Source: CBDBBY01 sp965203795 (GTDB lineage Bacteria; Pseudomonadota; Alphaproteobacteria; Rhodobacterales; Rhodobacteraceae). From it: a stretch of 64,000 nucleotides of DNA. Made by a program: the position numbers and the translations under genes. Of the stretch, positions 25,166-33,560 are shown piece by piece (within the stretch, counting starts at the first letter, position 1; the number at the start of each line of letters is the position of its first letter). The notes under the pieces were generated by a model. It made no database searches. It was given only the letters and a program-made list of their open reading frames with translations, and had not been told where the DNA came from. The stretch lies in contig OZ241915.1 of the NCBI GenBank assembly GCA_965203795.1, positions 2,046,001 to 2,110,000 of the forward strand, given 5' to 3'.

Positions 25166-26303
25166 AGTCCGCGGCCTATCCGCCACCTACGGCCAGCACC
25201 CCGCCCTGCAGGAAGTGAGCCTCCGGGTCGAGCCGGGCGAAATCGTCGTCATCCTCGGCGCGAACGGCGCGGGCAAATCGACGCTCCTGCGAGCGATTGC
25301 GGGAATCTGCGAGGGCCGCGTGAACGGCGATGTCCTGCTTGACGGCAGATCCATCCGCGGCCTCTCGCCCTACCGGATCGTCGAGGCGGGCATTGCGCTG
25401 GTTCCCGAGGGGCGCGGCATCTTCGGCGAACTCAGCGTGCAGGAGAACCTTGTTCTCGGCGCCTACTCGCGCCGCGCCAGGCTTGAGGAATCTTCCAATC
25501 TCGGCCGTGTCCTGGAGCTGTTTCCGGTGCTTCGGGAGCGCAGAAGCCAGATCGTGCGCACCATGTCCGGCGGCGAGCAACAGATGGTCGCTATCGGACG
25601 GGCGATGATGTCGGCACCGAACATCCTAATGCTGGACGAGCCCTCGCTCGGCCTTTCGCCGTATCTGTGCAAGGAGCTTTTCCAAAATCTGGCGACGGTG
25701 AAGCGGCATGGCATAGGCGTTCTGCTGGTGGAGCAGAATGCAAAGCAGAGCCTGGCGATCGCCGACCGCGGCTATCTGTTGGAAAACACGCGCATCACCC
25801 ACGAGGACAGCGCGGCGGCACTGTCGCGGGACCCGGCAGTCCAGAAGGCCTATCTGGGAGCCGGAGGGCGCGCGTCCGAACCGAGGGCCGACGCGCCGGA
25901 GCGCGAAGAGGCTGCGGCTGCTCCAGAGCCGCCGACGGTCCGGGCAGGGCCGCCGCCGCGCCGCACGGCGGAGCAGCAGATCGGAATCCCGATCGAGTCG
26001 CTGGTCGCCGGCGCCGCGCGGATTTCCTCGGAGCGCAGTTCGGACATACGGCTGCGGGCAGCCGACCCCGCAAGCGATTCCCGGCTCGTATCAATGCTGA
26101 AGGAAATCGAGAATGCAGCGGCCGCTGCGCGCAGGTTGCCTGCCGGCGACGCCGAACTTCCGGCAAGCTCCCGCAAGGATTCTGCAACGAACGGCCCTGC
26201 CGCGGAAGGCGGCCGTGCCGCGCACCCGGTCATCGAGATTTACCGGCGGCCGCGCGTGGAAGTGTACCGTCGCAGTCCTGACGGCAGCTTCCGCAAGGAT
26301 TGA
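25158..26303 (+). CDS. Branched-chain-type ABC ATPase, LivF family, with a 145-residue C-terminal tail
   Basis: 381 residues, against about 235 usual for LivF. The first 235 form a complete ATPase: Walker A GANGAGKST, signature MSGGEQQMVAIGRAMM, Walker B ILMLDEPSLGL, switch LLVEQN. The tail begins with a Pro/Ala/Glu-rich linker (about 240-272), then a more ordered segment around IGIPIESLVAGAARISSERSSDIRLRAAD and MLKEIENAAAAARR, then another loose stretch, and ends with the repeated pattern IEIYRRPRVEVYRRSPDG. No frameshift or gene fusion boundary is evident; composition matches the rest. The tail may contact a partner or membrane, but its role is unknown. The ALDH gene starts 12 bp later. Confidence 0.86.
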   Translation: MIEVRGLSATYGQHPALQEVSLRVEPGEIVVILGANGAGKSTLLRAIAGICEGRVNGDVLLDGRSIRGLSPYRIVEAGIALVPEGRGIFGELSVQENLVLGAYSRRARLEESSNLGRVLELFPVLRERRSQIVRTMSGGEQQMVAIGRAMMSAPNILMLDEPSLGLSPYLCKELFQNLATVKRHGIGVLLVEQNAKQSLAIADRGYLLENTRITHEDSAAALSRDPAVQKAYLGAGGRASEPRADAPEREEAAAAPEPPTVRAGPPPRRTAEQQIGIPIESLVAGAARISSERSSDIRLRAADPASDSRLVSMLKEIENAAAAARRLPAGDAELPASSRKDSATNGPAAEGGRAAHPVIEIYRRPRVEVYRRSPDGSFRKD

Positions 26304-26315
26304 AGGAGCCAGAGC

Positions 26316-27791
26316 ATGCATGACGATGCAGTGAAGCCGCCGCTGATCAATGGGCATTTCATCGGGGGCCGATGGCAGTCGGCCGACCGTCAATTCGAGG
26401 ACATGAACCCGTCCGACGGCTCCGTCTGGGCGAGGATACCCGATGCGGCCGCCGCCGAAACGCGGCAAGCCATCCAAGCGGCGCAGGACGCCTTCGCCGA
26501 GTGGTCGAACCTCCCGTTCCATGCGCGCGCGCACCTGATGCTCCGAATTGCGGAGGTCTGGGAACGCCGCGCGCCCGACTTCATCGCGGCGGCCCGGCAC
26601 GAGGGCGGCGGCTGGATCGGGAAATGCGCGTTCGAGGCCGGCTATGTGGCCGAGGTGTTCCGTGCCGCTGCCGGGCTTTGCTACACCCCGGTCGGCGAAG
26701 TCCTGCCTTCGGAGCACGGGAAGCATTCGAGCGCAGTGCGGGTTCCGCTCGGCGTCGTCGGGGTGATCTCGCCGTGGAACATGCCGGGCATCCTGGCATC
26801 GCGCGGCTTCGCCTTTCCGCTGGCGGCCGGAAACACCGTCGTGCTCAAGCCATCCGAGGAAACGCCCTACGCGGGCGGGCTGCATTTCGCCGAGGTGCTC
26901 GAGGAGGCGGGAGCGCCGGCGGGAACATTCAATGTCGTCACTTGCTCCCGTGAACGCGTCGCGGAAGTGGGCGACGAACTCGTCGACAATCCCGCGGTAA
27001 AGGGGATCTCGTTCACCGGCTCGACGCCGGTCGGACGGCGCATCGCCGCAAAGTGCGGCGCCCATCTGAAAAAGTGCTGCGTGGAGCTGGGCGGCAAGGA
27101 CAGCCTGATCGTGCTTGACGATGCGGACATGGAGCGCGCTACCGCCGCCGCCAGCTTCGGCGCGTTCATGCATCAGGGCCAAATCTGCATGAGCGTGGAA
27201 AAGGTGCTTGTGCAGCAAAGCGTGTACGACGAGTTCCTGAAACGATTTGTCCAGCGTGCGGGCGGCATCAAGACCGGAAACGTCGCCGACAAGGGCAACG
27301 TGATCGGACCGCTTATCAACGACCGGCAAGCCGACCGCGTGAAGTCCCAGATCGACGACGCCGTGGCGAAGGGCGCGAAGGTCGCCTTGGGCGGCAACGT
27401 GCGCGACCGCTTTGTCGAGCCGACGATTTTGACCAATGTCACGGCCGACATGGACATTTGGCGCGATGAGACGTTCGGACCGGTCGCCGTGGTCGTTCCG
27501 TTCGGATCCGACGCCGAAGCCGTTGCGATGAACAACGACACTGAGTACGGACTAAGCTCCGGCATCGTCACGGCGGACGAGGAGCGCGCGCTGGCAATGT
27601 CGCGGCAGCTCGAAACCGGAATGTGTCACGTGAACTGCTCGCCGGTGAACGACGAGCCGCACGTTCCGTTCGGCGGAACGAAGGCCAGCGGCATCGGGCG
27701 CCACGGCGGCAAATGGTCGTTGGAGACGTTCACCGAGACCCGCTGGGTTACTCTGGATCGGGGCGGACGCCCGTTTCCGGCGGCGTTTTAG
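26316..27791 (+). CDS. Aldehyde dehydrogenase (NAD(P)+), aromatic/benzaldehyde type
   Basis: 491 residues with AGGAGCC before the start. Catalytic parts are visible: ISPWNMPGILASRGFAFPLAAGN with the catalytic asparagine, KPSEETPY for cofactor binding, FTGSTPVGRRIA, general base glutamate in CCVELGGKDS, nucleophile cysteine in HQGQICMS and the C-terminal NCSPVNDEPHVPFGGTKASGIGRHGG. The ending NDEPHVPFGGTKASGIGRHGG is the form found in vanillin, benzaldehyde and salicylaldehyde dehydrogenases. It oxidises an aldehyde to an acid. Its place between the importer and a coniferyl-alcohol-type SDR supports an aromatic alcohol-to-acid route. Confidence 0.88.
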   Translation: MHDDAVKPPLINGHFIGGRWQSADRQFEDMNPSDGSVWARIPDAAAAETRQAIQAAQDAFAEWSNLPFHARAHLMLRIAEVWERRAPDFIAAARHEGGGWIGKCAFEAGYVAEVFRAAAGLCYTPVGEVLPSEHGKHSSAVRVPLGVVGVISPWNMPGILASRGFAFPLAAGNTVVLKPSEETPYAGGLHFAEVLEEAGAPAGTFNVVTCSRERVAEVGDELVDNPAVKGISFTGSTPVGRRIAAKCGAHLKKCCVELGGKDSLIVLDDADMERATAAASFGAFMHQGQICMSVEKVLVQQSVYDEFLKRFVQRAGGIKTGNVADKGNVIGPLINDRQADRVKSQIDDAVAKGAKVALGGNVRDRFVEPTILTNVTADMDIWRDETFGPVAVVVPFGSDAEAVAMNNDTEYGLSSGIVTADEERALAMSRQLETGMCHVNCSPVNDEPHVPFGGTKASGIGRHGGKWSLETFTETRWVTLDRGGRPFPAAF

Positions 27792-27800
27792 GAGGGCGAA

Positions 27801-28589
27801 TTGAAGGATCTGCTGAAAGGCAAGCGCGTCGTCGTCACCGGCTCGGGTTCCGGCATCGGCTTGGAGACCTCGAGGCTCCTGACCGAACAGGGCGCCGAAG
27901 TGCTGGGAATCGACGTCAACAAGCGCTTCGACCATGTCGAGGAGTTCTACCGCGCCGATCTCGGGGACAAGCGCACGATCGAGGCACTGGCCGATGCGCT
28001 TCCGGATGGAATCGACGGGCTCGTGAACAACGCCGGGCTTCCGCCGACACGGTCGGCCGAGCAGCTGCTGGCGGTCAATCTCGTCGGGCTGAAGCATCTG
28101 ACGCTGCGTCTGGTTCCCAAGATGAACGACAACGCGAGCATCGTGAACGTGGCATCGCTCGCGGGAATCGGCTGGCCCGATTCGATTGACGCGATCAAAG
28201 CAGCCGACAGTTTGGATTTCGCGGACATTCCGGATTTCGTCAGGCAATGGAGCGTCGGAAGCGAGGGCGGCCGAAGCTATTTCTTCTCCAAGGAGGCGCT
28301 GATCGTCTGGACGATGCGGAACCGGTGGACCTGGCGGGATCGGGGAATACGGATGAACTCGGTCAGCCCGGGCCCCGTGAACACGCCTATCCTCGGGGAT
28401 TTCCTCGAGACGCTGGGCGCCCGCGCGGAGGAGGACGCGAAGGTCATGGACCGGCCGGGCGAGCCGACGGACATCGCGCCGGTGGCCGCCTTTCTGCTTA
28501 GCGACCTGAGCAGCTGGATCCGGGGAACGAACATACCGGCCGACGGCGGGATGTTCTCGAACATCCTATGCGGAATGCACGGGCTCTGA
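27801..28589 (+). CDS. SDR oxidoreductase, coniferyl-alcohol dehydrogenase-like
   Basis: 262 residues from TTG, preceded by GGAGGGCGAA just after the ALDH stop. Cofactor loop VTGSGSGIGLETSRLL, aspartate GIDVN favouring NAD, LVNNAGLPPT, serine in VASLAGIG and the active-site Y-x-x-x-K in SYFFSKEALIVWTMR. The last form is characteristic of the coniferyl-alcohol dehydrogenase/3-alpha-hydroxysteroid dehydrogenase branch of SDRs, and the insert SIDAIKAADSLDFADIPDFV before it fits. It would give the aldehyde that the upstream enzyme oxidises. Order and spacing indicate one operon with livKHMGF-like genes. Confidence 0.85.
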   Translation: MKDLLKGKRVVVTGSGSGIGLETSRLLTEQGAEVLGIDVNKRFDHVEEFYRADLGDKRTIEALADALPDGIDGLVNNAGLPPTRSAEQLLAVNLVGLKHLTLRLVPKMNDNASIVNVASLAGIGWPDSIDAIKAADSLDFADIPDFVRQWSVGSEGGRSYFFSKEALIVWTMRNRWTWRDRGIRMNSVSPGPVNTPILGDFLETLGARAEEDAKVMDRPGEPTDIAPVAAFLLSDLSSWIRGTNIPADGGMFSNILCGMHGL

Positions 28590-28602
28590 GGAGGTGGGAG
28601 AA

Positions 28603-30129
28603 TTGGAAGCACTCGGCTGGATAATCCTTTGCCTCGCGGCGCTGGCGGCGCTCGTCGCCGTGTTCGCTTGGTTCTATGTGCGCGCCACCAACGAGGTCAG
28701 CCTCGTTCGCACCGGCATCGGCGGGAGGCGCGTTGTTGTGGACGGCGGCGTCCTGGCGGTGCCCGGACTTCACGAAATCAGCCGCATCAACCTTGCGACG
28801 CTCCGCTTGGATGTCGACCGCAGGGGCGGCGGATCGCTGATCACGCAGGACCGGATGCGCGTCGATGTCGGCGCGGAATTCTACGTGTCGGTCGCGCCGG
28901 ACGAGGAATCGATCACCCGCGCGGCGCAGACGCTCGGCCATCGCACCTTTCAGCGCGAGGAGCTGCGGGGCCTGCTTGAAGGCATGATGGTTGACGCGCT
29001 CCGGTCGGTCGCGGCCCGGGTGACCATGGACGAGCTGCACGAGAATCGCGCCTCGTTCGTCAATGACGTGAAGGGAATCCTTTCCGAAACTCTCGGGCGC
29101 TACGGGCTGCAGCTCGATTCGGTTTCGCTCACTGCCCTCGACCAGACGCCGTTCTCTTCGCTCGACGAGAACAACGCCTTCAACGCGGTCGGCATGCGAA
29201 AGCTGGCCGAGGTCGTCGCGAAGTCCAAGAAGGAGCGCGCCGAAATCGACGCGGACAGCGAAGTGAGCGTCCGGCGCGCGTCGATGGAGGCGTCGCGGAA
29301 GCGCTTGGAAATCGACCTCGAGGAGCGGCGCGCGGAGATCGCCCAGCAACAGGAGATCGAAACATTGACGGCCGCGCAGCTCGCCGAAGTGGCGAAGCGC
29401 AAGGCCGACAGCGAACTGAACGCGACCAAGGCGCGGATCGAAATGGAGCGCCTGATCCAGGCAGCCGAGGTGGAACGCGGGCAGGCGCTCGCCTTGGCCG
29501 AACAGGACCGGAAGATCGCGGTCAGCGCGAAGAGCCAGGAGGAAAGCCGCGCCCAAGCGGAGGCGGACGCGGCCCGCGCGGAAGCGATCCGCGCCGCGGA
29601 AGCAGTGGAAACTGCGCGTGCCACTGCCGAGGCCGAGCGCCGCGCCAGCCTCGCCCGAATTGCCGCCGAGGAAGCCGCCCGCACCGAAGCGGCTCGGTCG
29701 GCGATCGCCGCGGAAAGCGCGAAAGCCACCGCGAAGGACAAGGCCGAGGCACGCCGCGAGGAAGCCGAAGCGGAGAAGGCAGCAGCGCTGGCTGAAGCCG
29801 AATCAACGAGAGCGTTGATCGAAGCGGAGAATTCCCGTTCCGAATCAGCGGCGGCCTTGGAACTCGAGAAGGCCCGGCTGGCGGCGATGCCGGGTATCGT
29901 GGGTGAAATGGTCAAGCCCGCCGAAAAGATCAAGTCGATCAACATCAATCAGGTGTCCGGCTTCGGCGGCTCCGGGAGCGGAAGCGGGGATCGGCCTGCC
30001 ATGAACCAAGCCATGGACGCGATCCTGTCGATGGCCGTCCAGCTTCCGATTCTCAAGAGGATCGGCGATCAGATGGGCGTGGATTTCGATGCCATCGGCC
30101 GGGACGGCGCGTCGAAGCCAGACAAGTGA
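28603..30129 (+). CDS. Flotillin-like SPFH-domain membrane protein
   Basis: 508 residues. Start TTG 28603 is favoured because AGGAGG lies eight bases before it; GTG 28594 is possible. One N-terminal membrane anchor (LGWIILCLAALAALVAVFAWFYV) is followed by an SPFH domain (EVSLVRTGIGGRRVVVDGGVLAVPGLHEISRINL, LITQDRMRVDVGAEFYVSV), then about 230 residues of Ala/Glu/Arg-rich coiled coil and a glycine-serine linker before a short C-terminal helix. This is the YqiK/flotillin-2 layout; such proteins oligomerise in lipid microdomains. No NfeD partner gene is adjacent, which is unusual. It follows the SDR gene by 13 bp, so co-transcription is likely, with unknown reason. Confidence 0.86.
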   Translation: MEALGWIILCLAALAALVAVFAWFYVRATNEVSLVRTGIGGRRVVVDGGVLAVPGLHEISRINLATLRLDVDRRGGGSLITQDRMRVDVGAEFYVSVAPDEESITRAAQTLGHRTFQREELRGLLEGMMVDALRSVAARVTMDELHENRASFVNDVKGILSETLGRYGLQLDSVSLTALDQTPFSSLDENNAFNAVGMRKLAEVVAKSKKERAEIDADSEVSVRRASMEASRKRLEIDLEERRAEIAQQQEIETLTAAQLAEVAKRKADSELNATKARIEMERLIQAAEVERGQALALAEQDRKIAVSAKSQEESRAQAEADAARAEAIRAAEAVETARATAEAERRASLARIAAEEAARTEAARSAIAAESAKATAKDKAEARREEAEAEKAAALAEAESTRALIEAENSRSESAAALELEKARLAAMPGIVGEMVKPAEKIKSININQVSGFGGSGSGSGDRPAMNQAMDAILSMAVQLPILKRIGDQMGVDFDAIGRDGASKPDK

Positions 30130-30190
30130 CAGTCGCCAAGCGGAATTGAGGTGCCGGGTCTGGCAGGCCGCGCTCGCGGCCGTCAATGGC

Positions 30191-30790
30191 TTATTTTGCA
30201 CGCCGCTGATTCGACGGGTGCCGCCAGCACCCGACGAGATGGTCGTTCACGACCCCTACCGCCTGCATGTACGAATACATGATCGTCGGCCCCACGAACT
30301 TCATTCCCCGACGCTGAAGATCGCGCGAGAGCGTCTCGCTTTCCGGCGTCGCCACGGGGACTTGGTCGCTCTGTTCCCAACTGTTGATTCGGGGCCGACT
30401 GCGCGACCCCGACCAAAGATACGTGCTGAAAGAACCGAATTCGCGCCGGATGTCCGCGAACGCGCGGGCGTTCGCCCGCGCTGCTCGGATCTTGAGCCGG
30501 TTCCGAACGATGCGCGGATCGCTTGCCAATCGCTCCAAGTCGGCGTCGGTCATCGCGGCGACGGAATCCCAGTCGAATCCGTGGAACGCCTCGCGGTATC
30601 CCGCGCGCTTCCGCAGTATCGTTTCCCAGCTCAATCCCGCTTGCGCGCCTTCCAGCAGCAGGAACTCGAAAAGAGTCCGGTCGTCATGGACAGGCACTCC
30701 CCATTCCTTGTCGTGGTACTCGGCGTAGAACTCCTTGCTGGGGCCGTCGCCGAAGCATCTCCGCAGGTCGGCGCCTTCCGCTCCGGTCAC
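30191..30790 (-). CDS. tag: DNA-3-methyladenine glycosylase I
   Basis: 199 residues from GTG 30790, which overlaps the stop of the upstream dehydratase gene as GTGA. It removes 3-methyladenine from alkylated DNA. Family marks are all present: zinc ligands Cys in RRCFGDG, His in YAEYHDKEWGVP and the C-terminal His and Cys in NDHLVGC; the base pocket around EWGVPVHDDRTLFEFLLLEGAQAGLSWETILRKR; and FVGPTIMYSYMQAVGVVNDH. Size agrees with E. coli Tag (187). Pairing with a uronate-type dehydratase is odd and probably means that it uses that promoter. Confidence 0.92.
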   Translation of the reverse strand: MTGAEGADLRRCFGDGPSKEFYAEYHDKEWGVPVHDDRTLFEFLLLEGAQAGLSWETILRKRAGYREAFHGFDWDSVAAMTDADLERLASDPRIVRNRLKIRAARANARAFADIRREFGSFSTYLWSGSRSRPRINSWEQSDQVPVATPESETLSRDLQRRGMKFVGPTIMYSYMQAVGVVNDHLVGCWRHPSNQRRAK

Positions 30791-32280
30791 ATCACAGCGC
30801 CGATCTGCCAAGGCACGAATTCGAAATCGCCAAGCCCTTGCGCTTCGGACTTGCTTTGCTTCCCGGACGCGACGCTCAGGATCTCCTCGTAGATTTCGAG
30901 GCCGACCTCCTCGACCGACGCTTCGCCGTCCAGTATCCGCCCGGCGTTCACGTCCATGTCCTCCTCCATCCGGAGGAACATTTCGGAATTGGTCGCGATC
31001 TTTATGCAGGGCGACGGCTTGGAACCGAACGCGGAGCCGCGGCCCGTCGTGAACGCGACGATGTTGCAGCCGCCTGCGATCTGGCCGGTGACGGAGGCCG
31101 GGTCGTATCCCGGGCTGTCCATGAACGTGAAGCCGGACGCCGAAACCCGCTCCGCGTATTTGAACACGCCATTCAGCGGCGTCGTTCCCCCCTTCGCGGC
31201 TGCCCCGAGCGACTTCTCCAGTATCGTGGTCAGGCCGCCCGCCTTGTTTCCGGGCGACGGGTTGTTGTCCATGCTTCCCCGGTTCCGCTTGGTGTAGTCC
31301 TCCCACCAGCGGATTCTCTCGACCAGCCGCTGCCCGATTTCCGGGCTTGCCGCCCTGCGGGTCAGCAGGTGCTCCGCGCCGTAGATTTCAGGCGTTTCGG
31401 CGAGAACGCCGGTGCCGCCGGCGGCGGCCAGCATGTCCACAGCCCGGCCCAGCGCGGGATTGGCGGTGATTCCCGACCATGCGTCGGAGCCGCCGCACTG
31501 CAGCGCAACGCTCAGCTTCGATGCCGGGAGATCGGTCCGCTCGGCCTGGTTCGCCAGCGGCAGCATGTCCTCGATCTTCCTGACGCCGAATTCCACCGTC
31601 TTTTGAAGGCCGCACTTCTCCTGGATGTTCATGGCTTGGAACAGCGGTCCCTGCTCAATGCCGTACGCTTCGAGCAGCCAGCCGATCTGGTTGATTTCGC
31701 ATCCCAAGCCCACCATCAGCACCCCGGCGACGTTCGGATTCCTCGCGTAGCCCCACATGACGCGCTGCAATGCCTCGAAGCCTTCGCCGCTGTCGGCCAT
31801 GCCGCATCCTGTGCCGTGGACGAACGCCGCGACGCCGTCGACGTTCGGCCATTCGTCCAATTCGTCCGTCGCGAAGCGGCCCGCGATCATCCGGGCCGCA
31901 GTGGCCGAGCAATTCACGGACGCGATCACGGCAATGTAGTTCCTTGTCCCCGCGGTTCCGTCCCGGCGCAGGAAGCCGCGGAAGGTGCGAACTTCCGGCG
32001 AAACCCCGGCCAGCCTCAGGTCCGTGCCGTACTCGTAGTCGCGCGCGACGCTCCTGAACTTGAGGTTGTGGACATGCACATGTTCGCCCGCCTCAATGTT
32101 CCGGCCCGCGTAGCCGATCACTTGGGCGTATTTCCGCACCGGCGCTCCCGCCGGAATGCTTTCGAGCGCGACCTTGTGCCCCCTCGGGATCGCGCCGAGC
32201 GCACCGGACTGCCCGGCTTCCATCCGCCGCGCGGCGATGGCTACATTGTCCGAAGGGTCCAGCCGGATTGTCGAATTCAT
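30787..32280 (-). CDS. UxaA/GarD-family altronate (or galactarate) dehydratase
   Basis: 497 residues from ATG 32280 (an in-frame start 20 codons upstream is possible but the family begins at MNSTIRLDPSDN). The N-terminal SAF domain (about 1-85) is followed by the UxaA core: GTAGTRNYIAVIASVNCSA, HGTGCGM, VGLGCEINQI, CGGSDAWSGITANPALG and AGGCNIVAFTTGRGSAFG. The conserved cysteines in HGTGCG, GLGCE and CGGSD are those expected to hold the metal site. Such enzymes dehydrate altronate, galactarate or related acids to 2-keto-3-deoxy acids, entering central metabolism via KDG. Substrate cannot be told apart by eye. Tag is translationally coupled downstream. Confidence 0.87.
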   Translation of the reverse strand: MNSTIRLDPSDNVAIAARRMEAGQSGALGAIPRGHKVALESIPAGAPVRKYAQVIGYAGRNIEAGEHVHVHNLKFRSVARDYEYGTDLRLAGVSPEVRTFRGFLRRDGTAGTRNYIAVIASVNCSATAARMIAGRFATDELDEWPNVDGVAAFVHGTGCGMADSGEGFEALQRVMWGYARNPNVAGVLMVGLGCEINQIGWLLEAYGIEQGPLFQAMNIQEKCGLQKTVEFGVRKIEDMLPLANQAERTDLPASKLSVALQCGGSDAWSGITANPALGRAVDMLAAAGGTGVLAETPEIYGAEHLLTRRAASPEIGQRLVERIRWWEDYTKRNRGSMDNNPSPGNKAGGLTTILEKSLGAAAKGGTTPLNGVFKYAERVSASGFTFMDSPGYDPASVTGQIAGGCNIVAFTTGRGSAFGSKPSPCIKIATNSEMFLRMEEDMDVNAGRILDGEASVEEVGLEIYEEILSVASGKQSKSEAQGLGDFEFVPWQIGAVM

Positions 32281-32349
32281 TCGCACGCCCAAGCCTTCAT
32301 TCCGGATGGGCGTGCCGCCGGCCAAGGCAGCCGATGGCATCGCCTCGCG

Positions 32350-32805
32350 TCAAGCGCGACGCAGGCGGATCACGACGTTCACGTCTGTGATCTGGGCGCC
32401 TTCGGGCGGGTCCGGAAGATCGGAGAATTTGAGCCTCTCCTTGGGCGCGTCGACAAGCTCGCCGGAGTCTTCCCAATAGTAATGCGGATGGTCGTCGACC
32501 CGGGTGTCGAACCACGACTTGTGGCCGTCCGCGATGACCTCTTTCAACAGGCCCGCGTCGCTGAAGACCCGGAGCGTGTTGTAGACCGTTGCGAGCGAAA
32601 CGGTCTCGCCTGCCCCGCAGGCTGCTGAATAAAGCCCTTCCGCAGTCACATGCCGGTTCTTGCCGTCCCCGACCAGCAGCGCCGCGAGCGCCAAGCGCTG
32701 CCTGGTGGGCCTCAATCCTGCGGAGCACAGCCATCTCTCTCCGCGAGCGGCATGTTCGGGCACCATTCCGCATTCCCTCGGAACCGGAAGACTTCGTTTC
32801 CGCAT
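32350..32805 (-). CDS. irr: Fur-superfamily regulator, Irr-like
   Basis: 151 residues (a start 13 codons later at MVPEHAARG is also possible). Winged-helix DNA-binding domain: LRPTRQRLALAALL, HVTAEGLYSAACGAGETVSLATVYNTLRVFSDAGLLKEV; dimer domain: KSWFDTRVDDHPHYYWEDSGELVD. The sequence is closest in memory to alphaproteobacterial Irr, the heme-responsive iron regulator, rather than to Fur or Zur. The HHH heme-binding motif known from Bradyrhizobium Irr reads HPH here, and no N-terminal CP heme motif is seen. Position divergent from fabA-fabB-fabI is a conserved feature in this class of bacteria. Confidence 0.82.
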   Translation of the reverse strand: MRKRSLPVPRECGMVPEHAARGERWLCSAGLRPTRQRLALAALLVGDGKNRHVTAEGLYSAACGAGETVSLATVYNTLRVFSDAGLLKEVIADGHKSWFDTRVDDHPHYYWEDSGELVDAPKERLKFSDLPDPPEGAQITDVNVVIRLRRA

Positions 32806-32956
32806 TTACACCAATGCCGCTTGAAGTCCAAATTCGCCATCGGCCCGCGACGGAACCGGGCGAAGGCGGCCAGCGGCACCGGCGGCGCGCGCCATCGAAG
32901 GGACGAGATTCCGATGTCTGCGCCCGCAGCCGAACGCCCGCGACCGCGGGAACGCT

Positions 32957-32989
32957 ATTGCCTACCCTCGGCGCGCAATGGTAGGAAAT
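32957..32989. promoter_or_regulatory. Inverted repeat upstream of fabA (candidate operator)
   Basis: ATTGCCTACC and GGTAGGAAAT are inverted arms of ten bases with one mismatch, separated by 13 bp, centred about 50 bp before the fabA start in the irr-fabA divergent region. Placement suits an operator or a leader stem. The binding protein is unknown; Irr normally recognises an AT-rich ICE-type box, which this does not resemble. Confidence 0.4.
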
Positions 32990-33022
32990 CGGCAACTTTC
33001 GCTGCAACGGCAGGGTGGGCGG

Positions 33023-33529
33023 ATGCCGAGGTTCCCGACTTCTTTCAACCGGGAAGGACTGCTGAAGTGCGCCCGCGGCGAGCTGTTCGGCCCGGGCAAC
33101 GCGCAGCTGCCGCTGCCGCCCATGCTGATGTTCGACAGGATCACCGAGATTTCCCACGACGGGGGCGCCCACGGAAAGGGGCACGTCGTTGCGGAGCTGG
33201 ACCTCAAGCCCGACCTCTGGTTCTTCTCCTGCCATTTTCCGGGCGATCCGGTGATGCCGGGCTGCCTCGGACTCGACGCGCTCTGGCAGCTGACCGGCTT
33301 CAACCTCGGATGGCGCGGGCTTGCCGGCCGCGGACGAGCGCTCGGTGTCGCCGAGGTGAAATTCGTCGACATGGTCACGCCCAGCTGCAAGCTGCTCACC
33401 TACATTGTCGATTTCACGCGGGTCATCCACAGAAAGCTGAAGCTCGGCATCGCCGACGGCCGCATGCTGGTGGACGGAAAGGAGATATACCGGACGACCG
33501 CCATGAAAGTCGGGCTGTTTTCGGAATAG
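33023..33529 (+). CDS. fabA: Beta-hydroxydecanoyl-ACP dehydratase/isomerase
   Basis: 168 residues from ATG 33023 (AGGGTGGG upstream). FabA both dehydrates 3-hydroxyacyl-ACP and isomerises trans-2- to cis-3-decenoyl-ACP, the branch point to unsaturated fatty acids. The diagnostic start FNREGLLKCARGELFGPGNAQLPLPPMLMFDRI and the active-site hot-dog motif CHFPGDPVMPGCLGLDALWQL, with predicted catalytic His71 and an aspartate on the central helix, are intact. Downstream fabB completes the anaerobic-type unsaturated pathway, and fabI the reduction step. The three lie 31 and 6 bp apart, so they are one operon. Confidence 0.95.
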   Translation: MPRFPTSFNREGLLKCARGELFGPGNAQLPLPPMLMFDRITEISHDGGAHGKGHVVAELDLKPDLWFFSCHFPGDPVMPGCLGLDALWQLTGFNLGWRGLAGRGRALGVAEVKFVDMVTPSCKLLTYIVDFTRVIHRKLKLGIADGRMLVDGKEIYRTTAMKVGLFSE

Positions 33530-33560
33530 CCCGTCCGCCGCAACCCCGGGAGAGCCGCAA

